Positions 8,943 to 17,520 of a stretch of 64,000 nt of DNA are shown here, in pieces (within the stretch, counting starts at the first letter, position 1; the number at the start of each line of letters is the position of its first letter). The stretch is taken from positions 1,300,501 through 1,364,500 of the forward strand of contig NZ_CP086106.1 of NCBI RefSeq assembly GCF_016765655.2, written 5' to 3'. The position numbers and the translations under genes are program-made. A model generated the notes under the pieces. That model did no database searches, was not told the DNA's origin, and saw only the letters and a list, made by a program, of their open reading frames with translations. Origin of the DNA: Skermanella mucosa (lineage in GTDB: Bacteria; Pseudomonadota; Alphaproteobacteria; Azospirillales; Azospirillaceae).

Positions 8943-10364
8943 ATGACCGAGGCGGCTCCGGAGATCGAGCGGCCCGAGCCGGTTCGGCCCGGGCCCGACC
9001 GCGACGACGAGGCAGAGCACGAGTTCGGGGTCTCCCACGAACTCGTCAACGGTGTTCGCGAGAAGCTGGAAGACGGCAGGCTCGGCGAGGTGGAGGCGGT
9101 GGTCTCCGACCTTCACGCCGCCGACCTGGCCGACCTGGTGGAGCAGATCGGCCCCGATCACCGGGGCGCGCTGATCGATATCCTGCGCCCGGGCTTCGAC
9201 GCGGAGATCTTCGCCTATCTGAGCCCGTCATTGCGCGACATCCTGGTCGACCAGCTGGAGCCGCGCGAACTGGCGGCCGCGGTCGCCGAACTGGAGAGCG
9301 ACGACGCGATCGACCTGATCCAGGACCTGGACGCCGACCAGCAGCGCGAGATCCTGGAGAACCTGCCGCCGGAGACCCGGGCGCTGGTCGAGGAAGGCCT
9401 GACCTTCCCGGAATACAGCGCCGGCCGCCTGATGTCGCGCGACCTGGTGTCGGTGCCGCAGTTCTGGACCGTCGGCAAGACGCTGGATTACCTGCGCACC
9501 GAGACCGACAATCTGCCCGAAGACTTCTACGACATCTTCATCGTCGACCCGATGCACCGGGTGGTCGGCGCGGTCCCGCTGAGCCGGATCATGCGGCAGA
9601 AGCGTTCGGTCAAGGTCGGCGACATCCTGACCGAGGACATCCGCACCGTTCCCGCCAACACCGACCAGGAGGAGGTCGCCTTCCTGTTCCGACAGTACGG
9701 GCTGGTCTCCGCCCCGGTGGTGGACGGCGCCGGCCGCCTGTTGGGCGTGATCACGGTGGACGACGTGGTCGACGTGATCGACGAGGAGGCGGAGGACGAC
9801 CTGCTCAAGCTGAGCGGCGTGCCGGACACCGACATCTACCGGGCGGTGCTGGACACCACGCGGTCGCGTTTCTCCTGGCTGTTCGTCAACCTGCTCACCG
9901 CGATCCTGGCATCGGCGGTGATCGCCGTGTTCGAGGGGACGATCGAGCAGATCGTGGCGCTGGCCGTGCTGATGCCGATCGTGGCGTCCATGGGCGGCAA
10001 TGCCGGCACCCAGACGCTGACGGTAACCGTCCGCGCGCTGGCGATGCGCGAACTGTCCGAGGCCAACGCCGCCCGCGTCGTCGCCAAGGAGGCGCTGGTC
10101 GGAACGATCAACGGCGCGCTGTTCGCCGTTATCATCGGGCTGGTGGCCGGGCTGTGGTTCGGGGACCAGCTGCTCGGGATCGTCATCGGATCGGCGATGA
10201 TCATCAACCTGTTCGTCGCCGGCCTGTGCGGGACGCTGATCCCCCTGGGGCTGGCGCGGCTGAAGATCGACCCCGCCGTCGCCAGCGCCGTGTTCCTGAC
10301 CACGGTCACCGACGTGATCGGCTTCTTCGCCTTCCTGGGGCTGGCGGCGCTGATCCTGCTGTAG
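8943..10364 (+). CDS. mgtE: Magnesium transporter MgtE
   Basis: ATG 8943 follows GAGGGCAGG; upstream in-frame starts lie inside the maeB tail. The 473-residue product has the MgtE plan: an N-terminal superhelical domain (about 30-150), a CBS pair (about 160-285, with SRDLVSVPQFWTVG and APVVDGAGRLLGVIT), a connecting helix, and about five membrane helices from residue 300 with the pore motif PIVASMGGNAGTQT. MgtE is a Mg2+-gated channel of the inner membrane, closed when cytosolic Mg2+ fills the CBS region. It is 88 bp from maeB; malic enzyme needs a divalent metal, but a shared function is not shown. Confidence 0.95.
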   Translation: MTEAAPEIERPEPVRPGPDRDDEAEHEFGVSHELVNGVREKLEDGRLGEVEAVVSDLHAADLADLVEQIGPDHRGALIDILRPGFDAEIFAYLSPSLRDILVDQLEPRELAAAVAELESDDAIDLIQDLDADQQREILENLPPETRALVEEGLTFPEYSAGRLMSRDLVSVPQFWTVGKTLDYLRTETDNLPEDFYDIFIVDPMHRVVGAVPLSRIMRQKRSVKVGDILTEDIRTVPANTDQEEVAFLFRQYGLVSAPVVDGAGRLLGVITVDDVVDVIDEEAEDDLLKLSGVPDTDIYRAVLDTTRSRFSWLFVNLLTAILASAVIAVFEGTIEQIVALAVLMPIVASMGGNAGTQTLTVTVRALAMRELSEANAARVVAKEALVGTINGALFAVIIGLVAGLWFGDQLLGIVIGSAMIINLFVAGLCGTLIPLGLARLKIDPAVASAVFLTTVTDVIGFFAFLGLAALILL

Positions 10365-10397
10365 AACCGGCTTCCCGGACGGGGATTTCGACGGGGA

Positions 10398-11288
10398 TCA
10401 CCAGTTCAGGGTCGGCAGGACGGCGCGCGGGCGCCTGCCCGCGGCGGCGCAGAGGGCCGCCAGCCGTCCGGGATCGGGCGCTTCGCCCCAGGCGGTGCCG
10501 AGGTCCCGGCAATGGAGCCCGCCGGTCACCAGCACCGTGTCCAGTCCGGCGGCCTCGGCCCCGGCCAGGTCGGTCGCCAGGTTGTCGCCGATCGCGAGGA
10601 TACGGCTGCGGTCGCCGATCCCGAGCAAGGAGAGGCAGCGGTCATAGAGATCGCCGAAGGGCAGGCCGCAATAGTCCACCTCGCCTCCCAGCTCGGCATA
10701 GCGCCGGGCGAGTGCGCCGCCGCCCGGACGGCGGTCGCCGCCGGCCAGGATCCAGCGCTCCGGATCGGCGCACAGCATCGGAAGTTCCGCCCGTGCGCAG
10801 ATCCTCAGCACTTCCTCGTAGTCGGCGAGGCCTTCCTCGACGTCGTTCAGGCCGGTGCACAGGACGAATTGGGCGAGATAGGGTTGATCGACCGCCTCCA
10901 TGTCCAGCCCGTGGATCAGTTCGGCGTCCCGGATCGGCCCGAAATGCAGGCAGGCCGTGCCGAGATCTTCGAGCCAGGGTTCCGGCCTGTGGCGCAGCCA
11001 CTGGTGCGCCAGTTCGCCCGAGGTGAGCAGGTGGTCGAACAGCCCGGACGGCAGCCCCATGGCGTCGAGCAGGCGCGCCGCCGATGCGGTGCGGCGGGCC
11101 TGGTTGGTCAGCAGGCAGATCCGCTTGCCGGCGGCCTTGAGATTCTCCAGCACCGTCACGGCCCCGGGATAGGCCGCCGAGCCGTCGTGGAGCACGCCTC
11201 CGGCGTCGATGACGAAGGCGTCGTAGCCGTCGGCCAGCCGGGCGAGCCCGCCCAGGAGCGGGATGTCTTCATGCGTGGTGTCGGCCAT
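10398..11288 (-). CDS. HAD-superfamily class IIA phosphatase (TIGR01459 type)
   Basis: The 296-residue protein starts at ATG 11288; an in-frame ATG 63 codons earlier would add an unrelated tail. Motif I is DAGGVLHDG, motif II is LTNQARR, and the last motif is AIGDNLATDLAGA. The usual second acidic residue of the DxD nucleophile loop is replaced (Gly here), as it is by Trp in many members of this subfamily. Class IIA members of this type resemble NagD and pyridoxal phosphate phosphatases, but no substrate is established. It is convergent with mgtE, with only 33 bp between the stops. Confidence 0.85.
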   Translation of the reverse strand: MADTTHEDIPLLGGLARLADGYDAFVIDAGGVLHDGSAAYPGAVTVLENLKAAGKRICLLTNQARRTASAARLLDAMGLPSGLFDHLLTSGELAHQWLRHRPEPWLEDLGTACLHFGPIRDAELIHGLDMEAVDQPYLAQFVLCTGLNDVEEGLADYEEVLRICARAELPMLCADPERWILAGGDRRPGGGALARRYAELGGEVDYCGLPFGDLYDRCLSLLGIGDRSRILAIGDNLATDLAGAEAAGLDTVLVTGGLHCRDLGTAWGEAPDPGRLAALCAAAGRRPRAVLPTLNW

Positions 11289-11573
11289 GGTCGCTGTTTC
11301 CGGCTGGACGAAGGGTCGGAGCAGTGTCCCATGCCGGCCGTTGCGGACGGGTAGCCTTGGTGTCGCACCCGGCTTGCCCGAAAGATGGGGTTGGTCCCGC
11401 AGCGCCTGTGGGACCATATCGTTATGGTGGTTCCGGAAGTTCGGATCGCGGGGCTTGCGCAACGAACGATCCGGCATCCTGTTAGGCGGTGGTTAGGGGC
11501 TTCTTCAGGATGACTGACTCAAACTGAGCCGGAGACGGTTGCAAACCCGCGCTGGGAGGGGACGGACAGCATT

Positions 11574-11822
11574 ATGGTATTCTTTTCCATCATGGCCCAT
11601 CAGGCCTACGCCTGTGCGGCCTTCTGGACGTACAGCGCCGAGATGACCCTGGCCATGTACAAGTGCGTCAACACCTCCATGGACGTCTATCTCTCGACCC
11701 TGGCGGGGACGGACATTCCCGTCCGCTTCACCGACAAGGAGGGGCGCCTGTCGGGCGAGGGCAGGAGCGCGGACGTGATCCCGTTTCCGTTCCACCGGCT
11801 GGGCTCGACCCGCGCCAAGTGA
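11574..11822 (+). CDS. Small protein of unknown function
   Basis: An 82-residue frame opens at ATG 11574 after a purine-rich GGGAGGGGACGG stretch; a second ATG lies at 11592. The first half is aromatic and weakly hydrophobic (QAYACAAFWTYSAEM), the second half charged with DKEGRLSGEG. I do not recognise a family. The gene lies in the gap between the divergent HAD gene and rpoH and is convergent with rpoH, 31 bp from its stop. Codon use is GC-rich at third positions, which supports coding, but it could be an open frame by chance. Confidence 0.5.
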   Translation: MVFFSIMAHQAYACAAFWTYSAEMTLAMYKCVNTSMDVYLSTLAGTDIPVRFTDKEGRLSGEGRSADVIPFPFHRLGSTRAK

Positions 11823-11853
11823 CGGCTCGACGGGATAAGCCCCGGGACGGCCG

Positions 11854-12729
11854 TCACGCCGCCGTCGCCAGCCGGTCGCGCGTGGCGGGGACTGCGGTCA
11901 ACATGGCCTTCTGAAGCTTTTCGAAGGCCCGCATCTCGATCTGCCGGACCCGCTCGCGGGAAACGGCGTATTCGCGGCTGAGTTCCTCGAGCGTCGTCGG
12001 CTCGTCCTTCATGCGCCGCTCGACCAGGATGCGGCGTTCGCGGTCGTTCAGCTTTTCCATGCCGAGGGCCAGCAGGCGCCGGCGCGATTCCAGTTCGTCC
12101 GCGTCGGCGACGATGCTTTCCTGGTCGGGCCGCTGATCGACCAGCAGGTCCTGCCATTCCATTTCGCCGTCGATCGACGTCACGGCATTCAGCGAGCTGT
12201 CCGCGGCGGCCAGACGGCGGTTCATGTCGACCACCTCGGCCTCCGGAACCTCAAGCTTCGTCGCGATCGAGGTGATCGTCTCCGCCGAAAGGTCGCCGGA
12301 CTCCAGTTCCTGCATTTCGCGCTTCAGGCGGCGCAAGTTGAAGAACAGCTTCTTCTGGGCGGCCGTGGTGCCCAGCTTGACCATGGACCAGTTGTGCAGG
12401 ACATAGCCCTGCATGGCGGCCCTGATCCACCACATGGCATAAGTGTTGAACCGGAACCCGCGTTCCGGATCGAACTTCTCGACCGCCTGCATCAGGCCCA
12501 CGTTGCCCTCCGCGATCAGGTCGGCGACCGGCAGGCCGTAGCCGGCGAAATTGCGGGCCATCTTGATGACCAGGCGCAGATGACTGCCGACCAGCAGACG
12601 CATGGCGCTCCGGTCGCCCTCGTCGCGCCACCGGCGGCCCAGATCGATCTCCTCCTCGGCCGTCAGCATCTTGAAGCGACGGGATTCCTCGATGAACGGG
12701 GTCAGGGTGTCGTCGGTATGAATGCTCAA
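11854..12729 (-). CDS. rpoH: RNA polymerase sigma-32 factor RpoH
   Basis: The best start is TTG 12729, because GGAGG lies 6 nt upstream; the longer open frame to 12777 adds residues without a ribosome site. The 291-residue product has sigma region 2 (DLIAEGNVGLMQAVEKFD, then the RFNTYAMWWIRAAMQ segment that binds the -10 element), the RpoH box QKKLFFNLRR that separates sigma-32 from other sigma factors, and region 4 with a helix-turn-helix (TLEELSREYAVSRERVRQIE). It directs RNA polymerase to heat-shock promoters. A promoter of the sigma-32 type lies 133 bp upstream of the start, so the gene is likely self-activated in heat shock. The upstream rhomboid gene is on the same strand. Confidence 0.95.
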   Translation of the reverse strand: MSIHTDDTLTPFIEESRRFKMLTAEEEIDLGRRWRDEGDRSAMRLLVGSHLRLVIKMARNFAGYGLPVADLIAEGNVGLMQAVEKFDPERGFRFNTYAMWWIRAAMQGYVLHNWSMVKLGTTAAQKKLFFNLRRLKREMQELESGDLSAETITSIATKLEVPEAEVVDMNRRLAAADSSLNAVTSIDGEMEWQDLLVDQRPDQESIVADADELESRRRLLALGMEKLNDRERRILVERRMKDEPTTLEELSREYAVSRERVRQIEMRAFEKLQKAMLTAVPATRDRLATAA

Positions 12730-12861
12730 AACGAACCTCCAAGACACGTAGTGTTCCCGCACACGAGGCCCTGACAACGAGACAGGACGGCCCGTCGCCT
12801 TTTCCGCCGCTTCTGGACGGCGAAGGCGCGACGAGGGTGCTTATGTCGGGAACGACATCTG

Positions 12862-12889
12862 ATATGGGGATTGCGGTCCCGGCTTCAAG
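12862..12889 (-). promoter_or_regulatory. Sigma-32-type promoter of rpoH
   Basis: On the minus strand CTTGAAG (12889-12883) and CCCCATAT (12869-12862) are separated by 13 bp. This matches the classical heat-shock consensus CTTGAA with CCCCAT-T at 11-15 bp. Transcription would start near 12855 and leave a leader of roughly 125 nt before the TTG start. It suggests positive autoregulation of rpoH, known for some alphaproteobacteria; use in this organism is inferred. Confidence 0.7.
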
Positions 12890-12951
12890 AAGCTGCATGG
12901 TAAATGCATCTTTAACCCGCGGCCCGGCTTCGGCCCGGCGCGCGGCGTGCG

Positions 12952-13746
12952 TCACCGCCCGGGCGGCCAGGACCGGTTGCCGGACGGCGGTACGCTGCCC
13001 CGGCGCCTGAACGTGCCGGGGGGCGCCATCTCGAACGGCCGGGTATGCGGCCCCTCGAACAGGCGCACCTCTCGGCGTTTGAACAAGGGGATCAGGGCCG
13101 CGCCGGCCACGAACCCGCCGACATGAGCCCAGAAGGCCACCCCGCCGTCGTCGCCGGTGGTCGGGGTCGTGGCGCCGCTGACGAACTGCAGGATGAACCA
13201 GAGGCCCAGCACGACCGCCGCCGGCACGCTGACGATCCGGATGAAGAAGAGGATGATGAACAGCATCCGAACGTTGGCGCGCGGGTGAAGGACGAGATAG
13301 GCGCCCAGCACCCCACCGATCGCGCCGCTGGCCCCGATCATCGGGATCTGCGACTGCGGCGCCGCGAACCCCTGGACCAGGGCCGCAGCGGTGCCGCACA
13401 GCAGGTAGAACACCAGGAATCGGCCCCGCCCCATGCTGTCCTCGACATTGTTTCCGAAGATCCAGAGATAGAGCATGTTGCCCAGCAGGTGCATCCAGCC
13501 CCCGTGCAGGAACATGGAGGTGGCCACGCTGGCCGGAGCAGGGACCAGCCGCAGCTCCGGCGGCAGCTGGGCGGAGCCGAACAGCACGGCGGGGATCAGG
13601 CCGAGGGAATAGACGATGGCCTGGCCGGCCCGCGGACCCAGCGACACCTGCCACAGGAACATCCCGACGCAGGCGGCGATGATCACATAGGTTACGACGG
13701 GCGTTCGCCGGACCGGGTTGTCATCGGAAAGGGGAAGCGTGAACAT
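12952..13746 (-). CDS. Rhomboid-family intramembrane serine protease
   Basis: The chosen ATG 13746 is preceded by GAGGA; an upstream in-frame start lacks support. The 264-residue protein has about six membrane helices. The rhomboid hallmarks are present: HGGWMHLLGNMLYLWIFG, the catalytic Ser140 in GASGAIGG and the catalytic His208 in WAHVGGFVAG. Rhomboids cleave substrates inside the inner membrane; alphaproteobacterial targets are largely unknown. A C-terminal cytoplasmic tail of about 40 residues is rich in Pro and Arg. The gene is transcribed toward rpoH, but rpoH has its own promoter in the gap. Confidence 0.92.
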   Translation of the reverse strand: MFTLPLSDDNPVRRTPVVTYVIIAACVGMFLWQVSLGPRAGQAIVYSLGLIPAVLFGSAQLPPELRLVPAPASVATSMFLHGGWMHLLGNMLYLWIFGNNVEDSMGRGRFLVFYLLCGTAAALVQGFAAPQSQIPMIGASGAIGGVLGAYLVLHPRANVRMLFIILFFIRIVSVPAAVVLGLWFILQFVSGATTPTTGDDGGVAFWAHVGGFVAGAALIPLFKRREVRLFEGPHTRPFEMAPPGTFRRRGSVPPSGNRSWPPGR

Positions 13747-13975
13747 CGTGTCCTCGACCAGCCAGGGAGTGTGCGGCACGCCCCGCCGCGGGACCGGCAC
13801 CCGGAACAAACCCGCCCGTGCCGGACGCGTTCCCTGCACCATGAGTTTCGGGCGGCAGGAGGGGAAGTTGCGGCGGACCGGGGTTCAGAAAAATTTCACG
13901 CAATAATACGACGTTTCCGGCGTGACCTGAACTAGCTTCGGCAACCTATCCAATCGATCGAAGGACTCCGGAGCC

Positions 13976-15589
13976 ATGGGTCTCGCGCAGACTGTCGTCA
14001 ATCACAGGGCATTCGTCAACGAACGAACCGTCCTCAGTCAGGGTGCCCAGACTGTTCTGGCCATAGCATTCATCCTGGGGGCCGTGGCCCTTCCGGCCCG
14101 CGCGGACGTGACCCTGAAGGAACTGGGGCGCTATTCCAACGGTGTGTTCGACAAGGGTGCCGCGGAAATCTCCGCGTATGACAAGGTTTCCAAGCGGCTT
14201 TTCGTGGTCAACGGCGCTTCGGGAGCGATCGACGTGCTCGACCTTGCCGATCCGGCCAAGCCGGCGCTGGTGACCCGGATCGACGTCAAGGCCTATGGCA
14301 AGGCCGTCAACAGCGTGGCCGTGCGCGACGGCGTGGTCGCCGCCGCGATCGAAGCCGATCCGAAGCAGGCCCCGGGCGTGATCGGCTTCTTCACGACCGA
14401 CGGAACGCTGATCAGGACCGTTCCGGCGGGGGCGCTGCCGGACATGGTCGGCTTCTCGCCGGACGGACGCCATGTGCTCACCGCCAACGAAGGCGAGCCG
14501 AACGCCGACTACACCGACGATCCCGAAGGTTCGATCACCATCGTCGACATCTCCAAAGGCGTCGCCAACCTGACCGACGCCGACGTCCGGACCGCCGATT
14601 TCAAGGCCTTCGACGGAAAGCCCCTGCCGGCCGGCATGCGCCTGGCCAAGCCGGGTGCCACGGTGGCGCAGGATGTCGAGCCCGAATACATCGCGTTCTC
14701 GCCCGACGGCAAGACCGCCTACGTGACGCTTCAGGAGAGCAACGGCCTCGCCGTGGTGGATATCGCAGGGGCCAAGGTGACCGGCCTGGTCGGGCTCGGC
14801 TACAAGGACCACCTGATCCACCCGCTGGACGCCAGCGATAAGGACGGCGGCATCAATATCAAGCCATGGCCGGTCAGGGGCCTGTACCAGCCGGACACGA
14901 TCGCGTCGGCCGTGGTGGGCGGCAAGACCTATCTGGTCACCGCCAACGAAGGAGACTCGCGCGACTACAAGGGGTTCAGCGAGGAGGCCCGCGTCGCGAA
15001 GCTGAAGCTCGACCCCGCGGCCTTCCCCAATGCCGCCGACCTTCAGAAGGACGAGGCGATCGGCCGCCTGAAAGTCACCAGGACGCTGGGCGACGCCAAC
15101 GGCGACGGCCTGTACGAGGAGATTTATGCGTACGGCGCGCGGTCCTTCTCGGTCTGGGATGCCGAAGGGAAGCTGGTCGCCGATACCGGCGCGGGAATGG
15201 AATCCACCCTGGCCGGCCTGATGCCCGGCCAGTTCAACAGCACCAGCGACAAGAACGGCAGCGCCGACGACCGCAGCGACGACAAGGGGCCGGAGCCCGA
15301 AGGGATCGCGGTCGGCACGGTGGACGGCAAGCCCCATGTGTTCGTCGGCCTGGAGCGCGTCGGCGGCATCATGATCTACGACCTGTCGGTTCCCGCCGAG
15401 CCGCGCTTCGTGGACTACGTCAACACCCGCGATTTCAAGGGTGACGCCGCAGCGGGCACGGCCGGGGACCTGGCTCCGGAAGGCCTGCTCTTCATTTCCG
15501 CCGAGGACAGTCCCAACGGCAAGCCGTTGCTGGTCGCCACCTTCGAGGTCAGCGGGACGACCACCGTGTTCGAGGTGGCCAAGCGCTGA
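13976..15589 (+). CDS. Secreted choice-of-anchor I beta-propeller protein
   Basis: The 537-residue product starts at ATG 13976 behind GGAG. Residues 25-44 form a hydrophobic segment ending in PARA, which fits a signal peptide after an unusually long n-region; a start further in cannot be excluded. The rest resembles the choice-of-anchor I family (often labelled alkaline phosphatase): propeller-like repeats with FSPDGRHVLTANEGEPN, FSPDGKTAYVTLQE, VTANEGDSRDYKG and LAPEGLLFI. Members are exported, Asp-rich and probably bind calcium; enzymatic activity is not established. No C-terminal anchor is visible. It is monocistronic and ends at a strong hairpin. Confidence 0.85.
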   Translation: MGLAQTVVNHRAFVNERTVLSQGAQTVLAIAFILGAVALPARADVTLKELGRYSNGVFDKGAAEISAYDKVSKRLFVVNGASGAIDVLDLADPAKPALVTRIDVKAYGKAVNSVAVRDGVVAAAIEADPKQAPGVIGFFTTDGTLIRTVPAGALPDMVGFSPDGRHVLTANEGEPNADYTDDPEGSITIVDISKGVANLTDADVRTADFKAFDGKPLPAGMRLAKPGATVAQDVEPEYIAFSPDGKTAYVTLQESNGLAVVDIAGAKVTGLVGLGYKDHLIHPLDASDKDGGINIKPWPVRGLYQPDTIASAVVGGKTYLVTANEGDSRDYKGFSEEARVAKLKLDPAAFPNAADLQKDEAIGRLKVTRTLGDANGDGLYEEIYAYGARSFSVWDAEGKLVADTGAGMESTLAGLMPGQFNSTSDKNGSADDRSDDKGPEPEGIAVGTVDGKPHVFVGLERVGGIMIYDLSVPAEPRFVDYVNTRDFKGDAAAGTAGDLAPEGLLFISAEDSPNGKPLLVATFEVSGTTTVFEVAKR

Positions 15590-15596
15590 CCCGGAG

Positions 15597-15630
15597 GCCC
15601 GCCGCTCCGCAGCATGGCGGAGCGGCGGGC
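15597..15630. terminator. Strong hairpin between convergent genes
   Basis: A perfect 14-bp GC-rich stem (GCCCGCCGCTCCGC and its complement) around a 6-nt loop lies 7 bp after the stop of the choice-of-anchor I gene and 14 bp before the end of the convergent receiver gene. It can serve both strands. There is no T-run on either side. Confidence 0.6.
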
Positions 15631-15644
15631 GCGGTCGGGCAACA

Positions 15645-16106
15645 TCAGGCCACGGCCGTGACCGTCAGGTCCCCGGACAGGCTCTCCGCCAATGCGCCGG
15701 CCTTGCAAACCGACATCATCGCCTCCGTCAGTGCGTCGATGCCGAAGGGCTTCATCAGGAAATGCCGGGCGCCCGCGGCATATGCGTCGCGGGGGCTGGC
15801 GTGGGCGCTGCAGACGATTACGGGCACGCCCAGCCGGCCCGATATCTCCCGGGTCGCCGCCAAGCCGTCGGTTCCGTCCGCCAGCGCCACGTCGACCAGC
15901 GCCAGGTCGGGACCGCTCGATTCGGCGAGATCGACGGCCTGCCCGGCGGTTTGCGCTGTCGCACAGACCAGGTGGCCCAGCTGCTCGATCACCATTGTCA
16001 ATCCCATGACGACGAGTTCATCGTCCTCTGCAATGAGAAGTCGCAGTTTGGCCGCCATCCTTGGATCTCGCACTTCATCTCTGGCCGCGCGCGGGCGGAC
16101 CGTCAT
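15645..16106 (-). CDS. Single-domain response regulator (receiver only)
   Basis: The product has 153 residues from ATG 16106, which has AGGGAAAG upstream; an inner ATG at 16058 would match the usual receiver start but has AAGG directly abutting it. The receiver fold is complete: acidic pair in LIAEDDELV, phospho-acceptor Asp in ALVDVALADG, conserved Ser/Thr position in VIVCSAHAS, and Lys in LMKPFG. There is no output domain, so it likely works as a phosphate relay or binds a partner. No kinase is adjacent; the hybrid kinases elsewhere in the window are possible donors, without evidence. Confidence 0.9.
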   Translation of the reverse strand: MTVRPRAARDEVRDPRMAAKLRLLIAEDDELVVMGLTMVIEQLGHLVCATAQTAGQAVDLAESSGPDLALVDVALADGTDGLAATREISGRLGVPVIVCSAHASPRDAYAAGARHFLMKPFGIDALTEAMMSVCKAGALAESLSGDLTVTAVA

Positions 16107-16307
16107 GATTTCTTTCCCTGATAATGTCCGAAGGACGGTTCACTCTGCCATCGTCATTACGGCATATTTCCGGACCTGTAAGAGGGTCGACCGCCGGGTA
16201 CGCACAGCCTGCGGGCATTACTCCCTATCCTGTCCGATCGCGGCACCCGGCCCGTGTCCCCGGTCGAAGGCTTGAAGCCCATGACCGCTTCCGGCAGCGC
16301 GGCGGCA

Positions 16308-16346
16308 GCCATCCGGCATGGCCATCCGGCATGGCCATCCGCCATA
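16308..16346 (+). repeat. 13-bp tandem repeat upstream of rpsL
   Basis: GCCATCCGGCATG occurs twice in tandem (16308-16320 and 16321-16333), followed by a degenerate third copy (GCCATCCGCCATA). It lies about 30 bp before the -35 element of the rpsL promoter. No function is known. The rest of the 514-bp gap between the receiver gene and rpsL shows no coding frame beyond shadows. Confidence 0.8.
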
Positions 16347-16378
16347 AGACCGCCGGGTAAAATATCTGTTACGAATGC

Positions 16379-16407
16379 TTGACGGTGGGGGGGTACATCC
16401 TTATTAT
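16379..16407 (+). promoter_or_regulatory. Sigma-70-type promoter of the str operon
   Basis: TTGACG (16379-16384) and TATTAT (16402-16407) are spaced by exactly 17 bp, close to the vegetative consensus. This should start transcription near 16414 and give a leader of about 200 nt before rpsL. The leader is GC-rich and could fold, but I do not see a defined regulatory element. Confidence 0.75.
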
Positions 16408-16620
16408 CCGCGGACCTTTCCGGGAGGCAGGTAGTAGGCCGTTCGCGGGCTAGACGCTGCCGCCCTAGAGGCTCCGACCTGACATAGCCGCACCCGAGCT
16501 TTTTCGGACGGCGTTTGATGATTTACCCGCACGAGGCGGAGGTTACGCTTCGACGGCGGGTTTTTGCATCGTCTGGCATCTGGTTTGCCGACGACGAGAT
16601 TGAATGGAAGAAGGGCTCTG

Positions 16621-16992
16621 ATGCCGACGATCAGTCAGTTGATCCGTAAGCCGCGCCAGCCTCTGGCGGCGCGCAACAAGGTGCCGGCACTGGAAGAGTG
16701 CCCGCAGAAGCGTGGTGTCTGCACCCGCGTGTACACGACCACCCCGAAGAAGCCGAACTCGGCGCTTCGTAAGGTCGCCCGCGTGCGCCTCACCAACGGC
16801 TTCGAAGTTACCAGCTATATCCCGGGTGAAGGCCACAATCTTCAGGAACACTCGGTGGTGATGATCCGCGGTGGCCGCGTGAAGGACCTTCCCGGCGTCC
16901 GCTATCACATCATCCGCGGTTCGCTCGATACCCAAGGCGTCAAGGACCGTCGGCAGCGCCGGTCGAAGTACGGCGCGAAGCGTCCGAAGTAA
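16621..16992 (+). CDS. rpsL: 30S ribosomal protein S12
   Basis: The 123-residue product begins [11 protein letters not shown] and carries [18 protein letters not shown] and [13 protein letters not shown], the segments lining the decoding centre. The lysines whose change gives streptomycin resistance in other bacteria (Lys43 and Lys88 in E. coli numbering) are present, so the allele looks wild type. It is the first gene of the str operon here, with its own promoter, rather than following rpoBC directly. rpsG starts 14 bp later. Confidence 0.98.
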   Translation: MPTISQLIRKPRQPLAARNKVPALEECPQKRGVCTRVYTTTPKKPNSALRKVARVRLTNGFEVTSYIPGEGHNLQEHSVVMIRGGRVKDLPGVRYHIIRGSLDTQGVKDRRQRRSKYGAKRPK

Positions 16993-17006
16993 GGAGATCC
17001 TGAAGA

Positions 17007-17477
17007 ATGTCTCGTCGTCGTCGCGCGGAGAAGCGCGAGGTTCTGCCGGATGCCAAGTATGGCGACCGCGTCCTCACCAAATTCATGAACTGCCTGATGC
17101 TGGACGGCAAGAAGTCGGTCGCGGAAGCGATCGTCTATGGCGCGCTGGAGCGCGTCGAAGGCCGCGCCAAGGCCGATCCGGTCCAGGTCTTCCACGATGC
17201 CTTGGGCAACGTGAAGCCGCACCTGGAAGTCCGGTCGCGCCGCGTCGGCGGTGCCACCTATCAGGTTCCGGTCGAGGTCCGTTCGGACCGCGCCCAGGCC
17301 CTGGCCATCCGGTGGCTGATCAACAGCGCGCGCGCCCGGTCGGAGAACACCATGACCGAGCGCCTGTCGGGCGAGCTGCTCGACGCCGCCAACCAGCGCG
17401 GTTCGGCGGTCAAGAAGCGCGAAGACACCCACCGCATGGCGGAGGCCAACAAGGCCTTCTCGCACTACCGCTGGTGA
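17007..17477 (+). CDS. rpsG: 30S ribosomal protein S7
   Basis: This 156-residue protein begins [19 protein letters not shown], and its end ([15 protein letters not shown]) is the usual S7 C-terminus. It nucleates assembly of the 30S head and in E. coli represses the str operon. A strong AAGGAG site precedes ATG 17007. It is followed by 43 bp before fusA. Confidence 0.98.
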   Translation: MSRRRRAEKREVLPDAKYGDRVLTKFMNCLMLDGKKSVAEAIVYGALERVEGRAKADPVQVFHDALGNVKPHLEVRSRRVGGATYQVPVEVRSDRAQALAIRWLINSARARSENTMTERLSGELLDAANQRGSAVKKREDTHRMAEANKAFSHYRW

Positions 17478-17520
17478 TCGCCCTGGCGATCTGAACCAGA
17501 CAGCAGTCCGAGACCTCGAC

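Noticed and set aside
6545-9049. An 834-codon frame antisense to maeB and the start of mgtE
   Set aside because: No ribosome site or recognisable motif, shadow composition, and fully opposite to well-defined genes.
16308-16346. 13-bp tandem copies as a CRISPR-like array
   Set aside because: The copies are directly adjacent without spacers, only two to three in number, and no cas gene is near.
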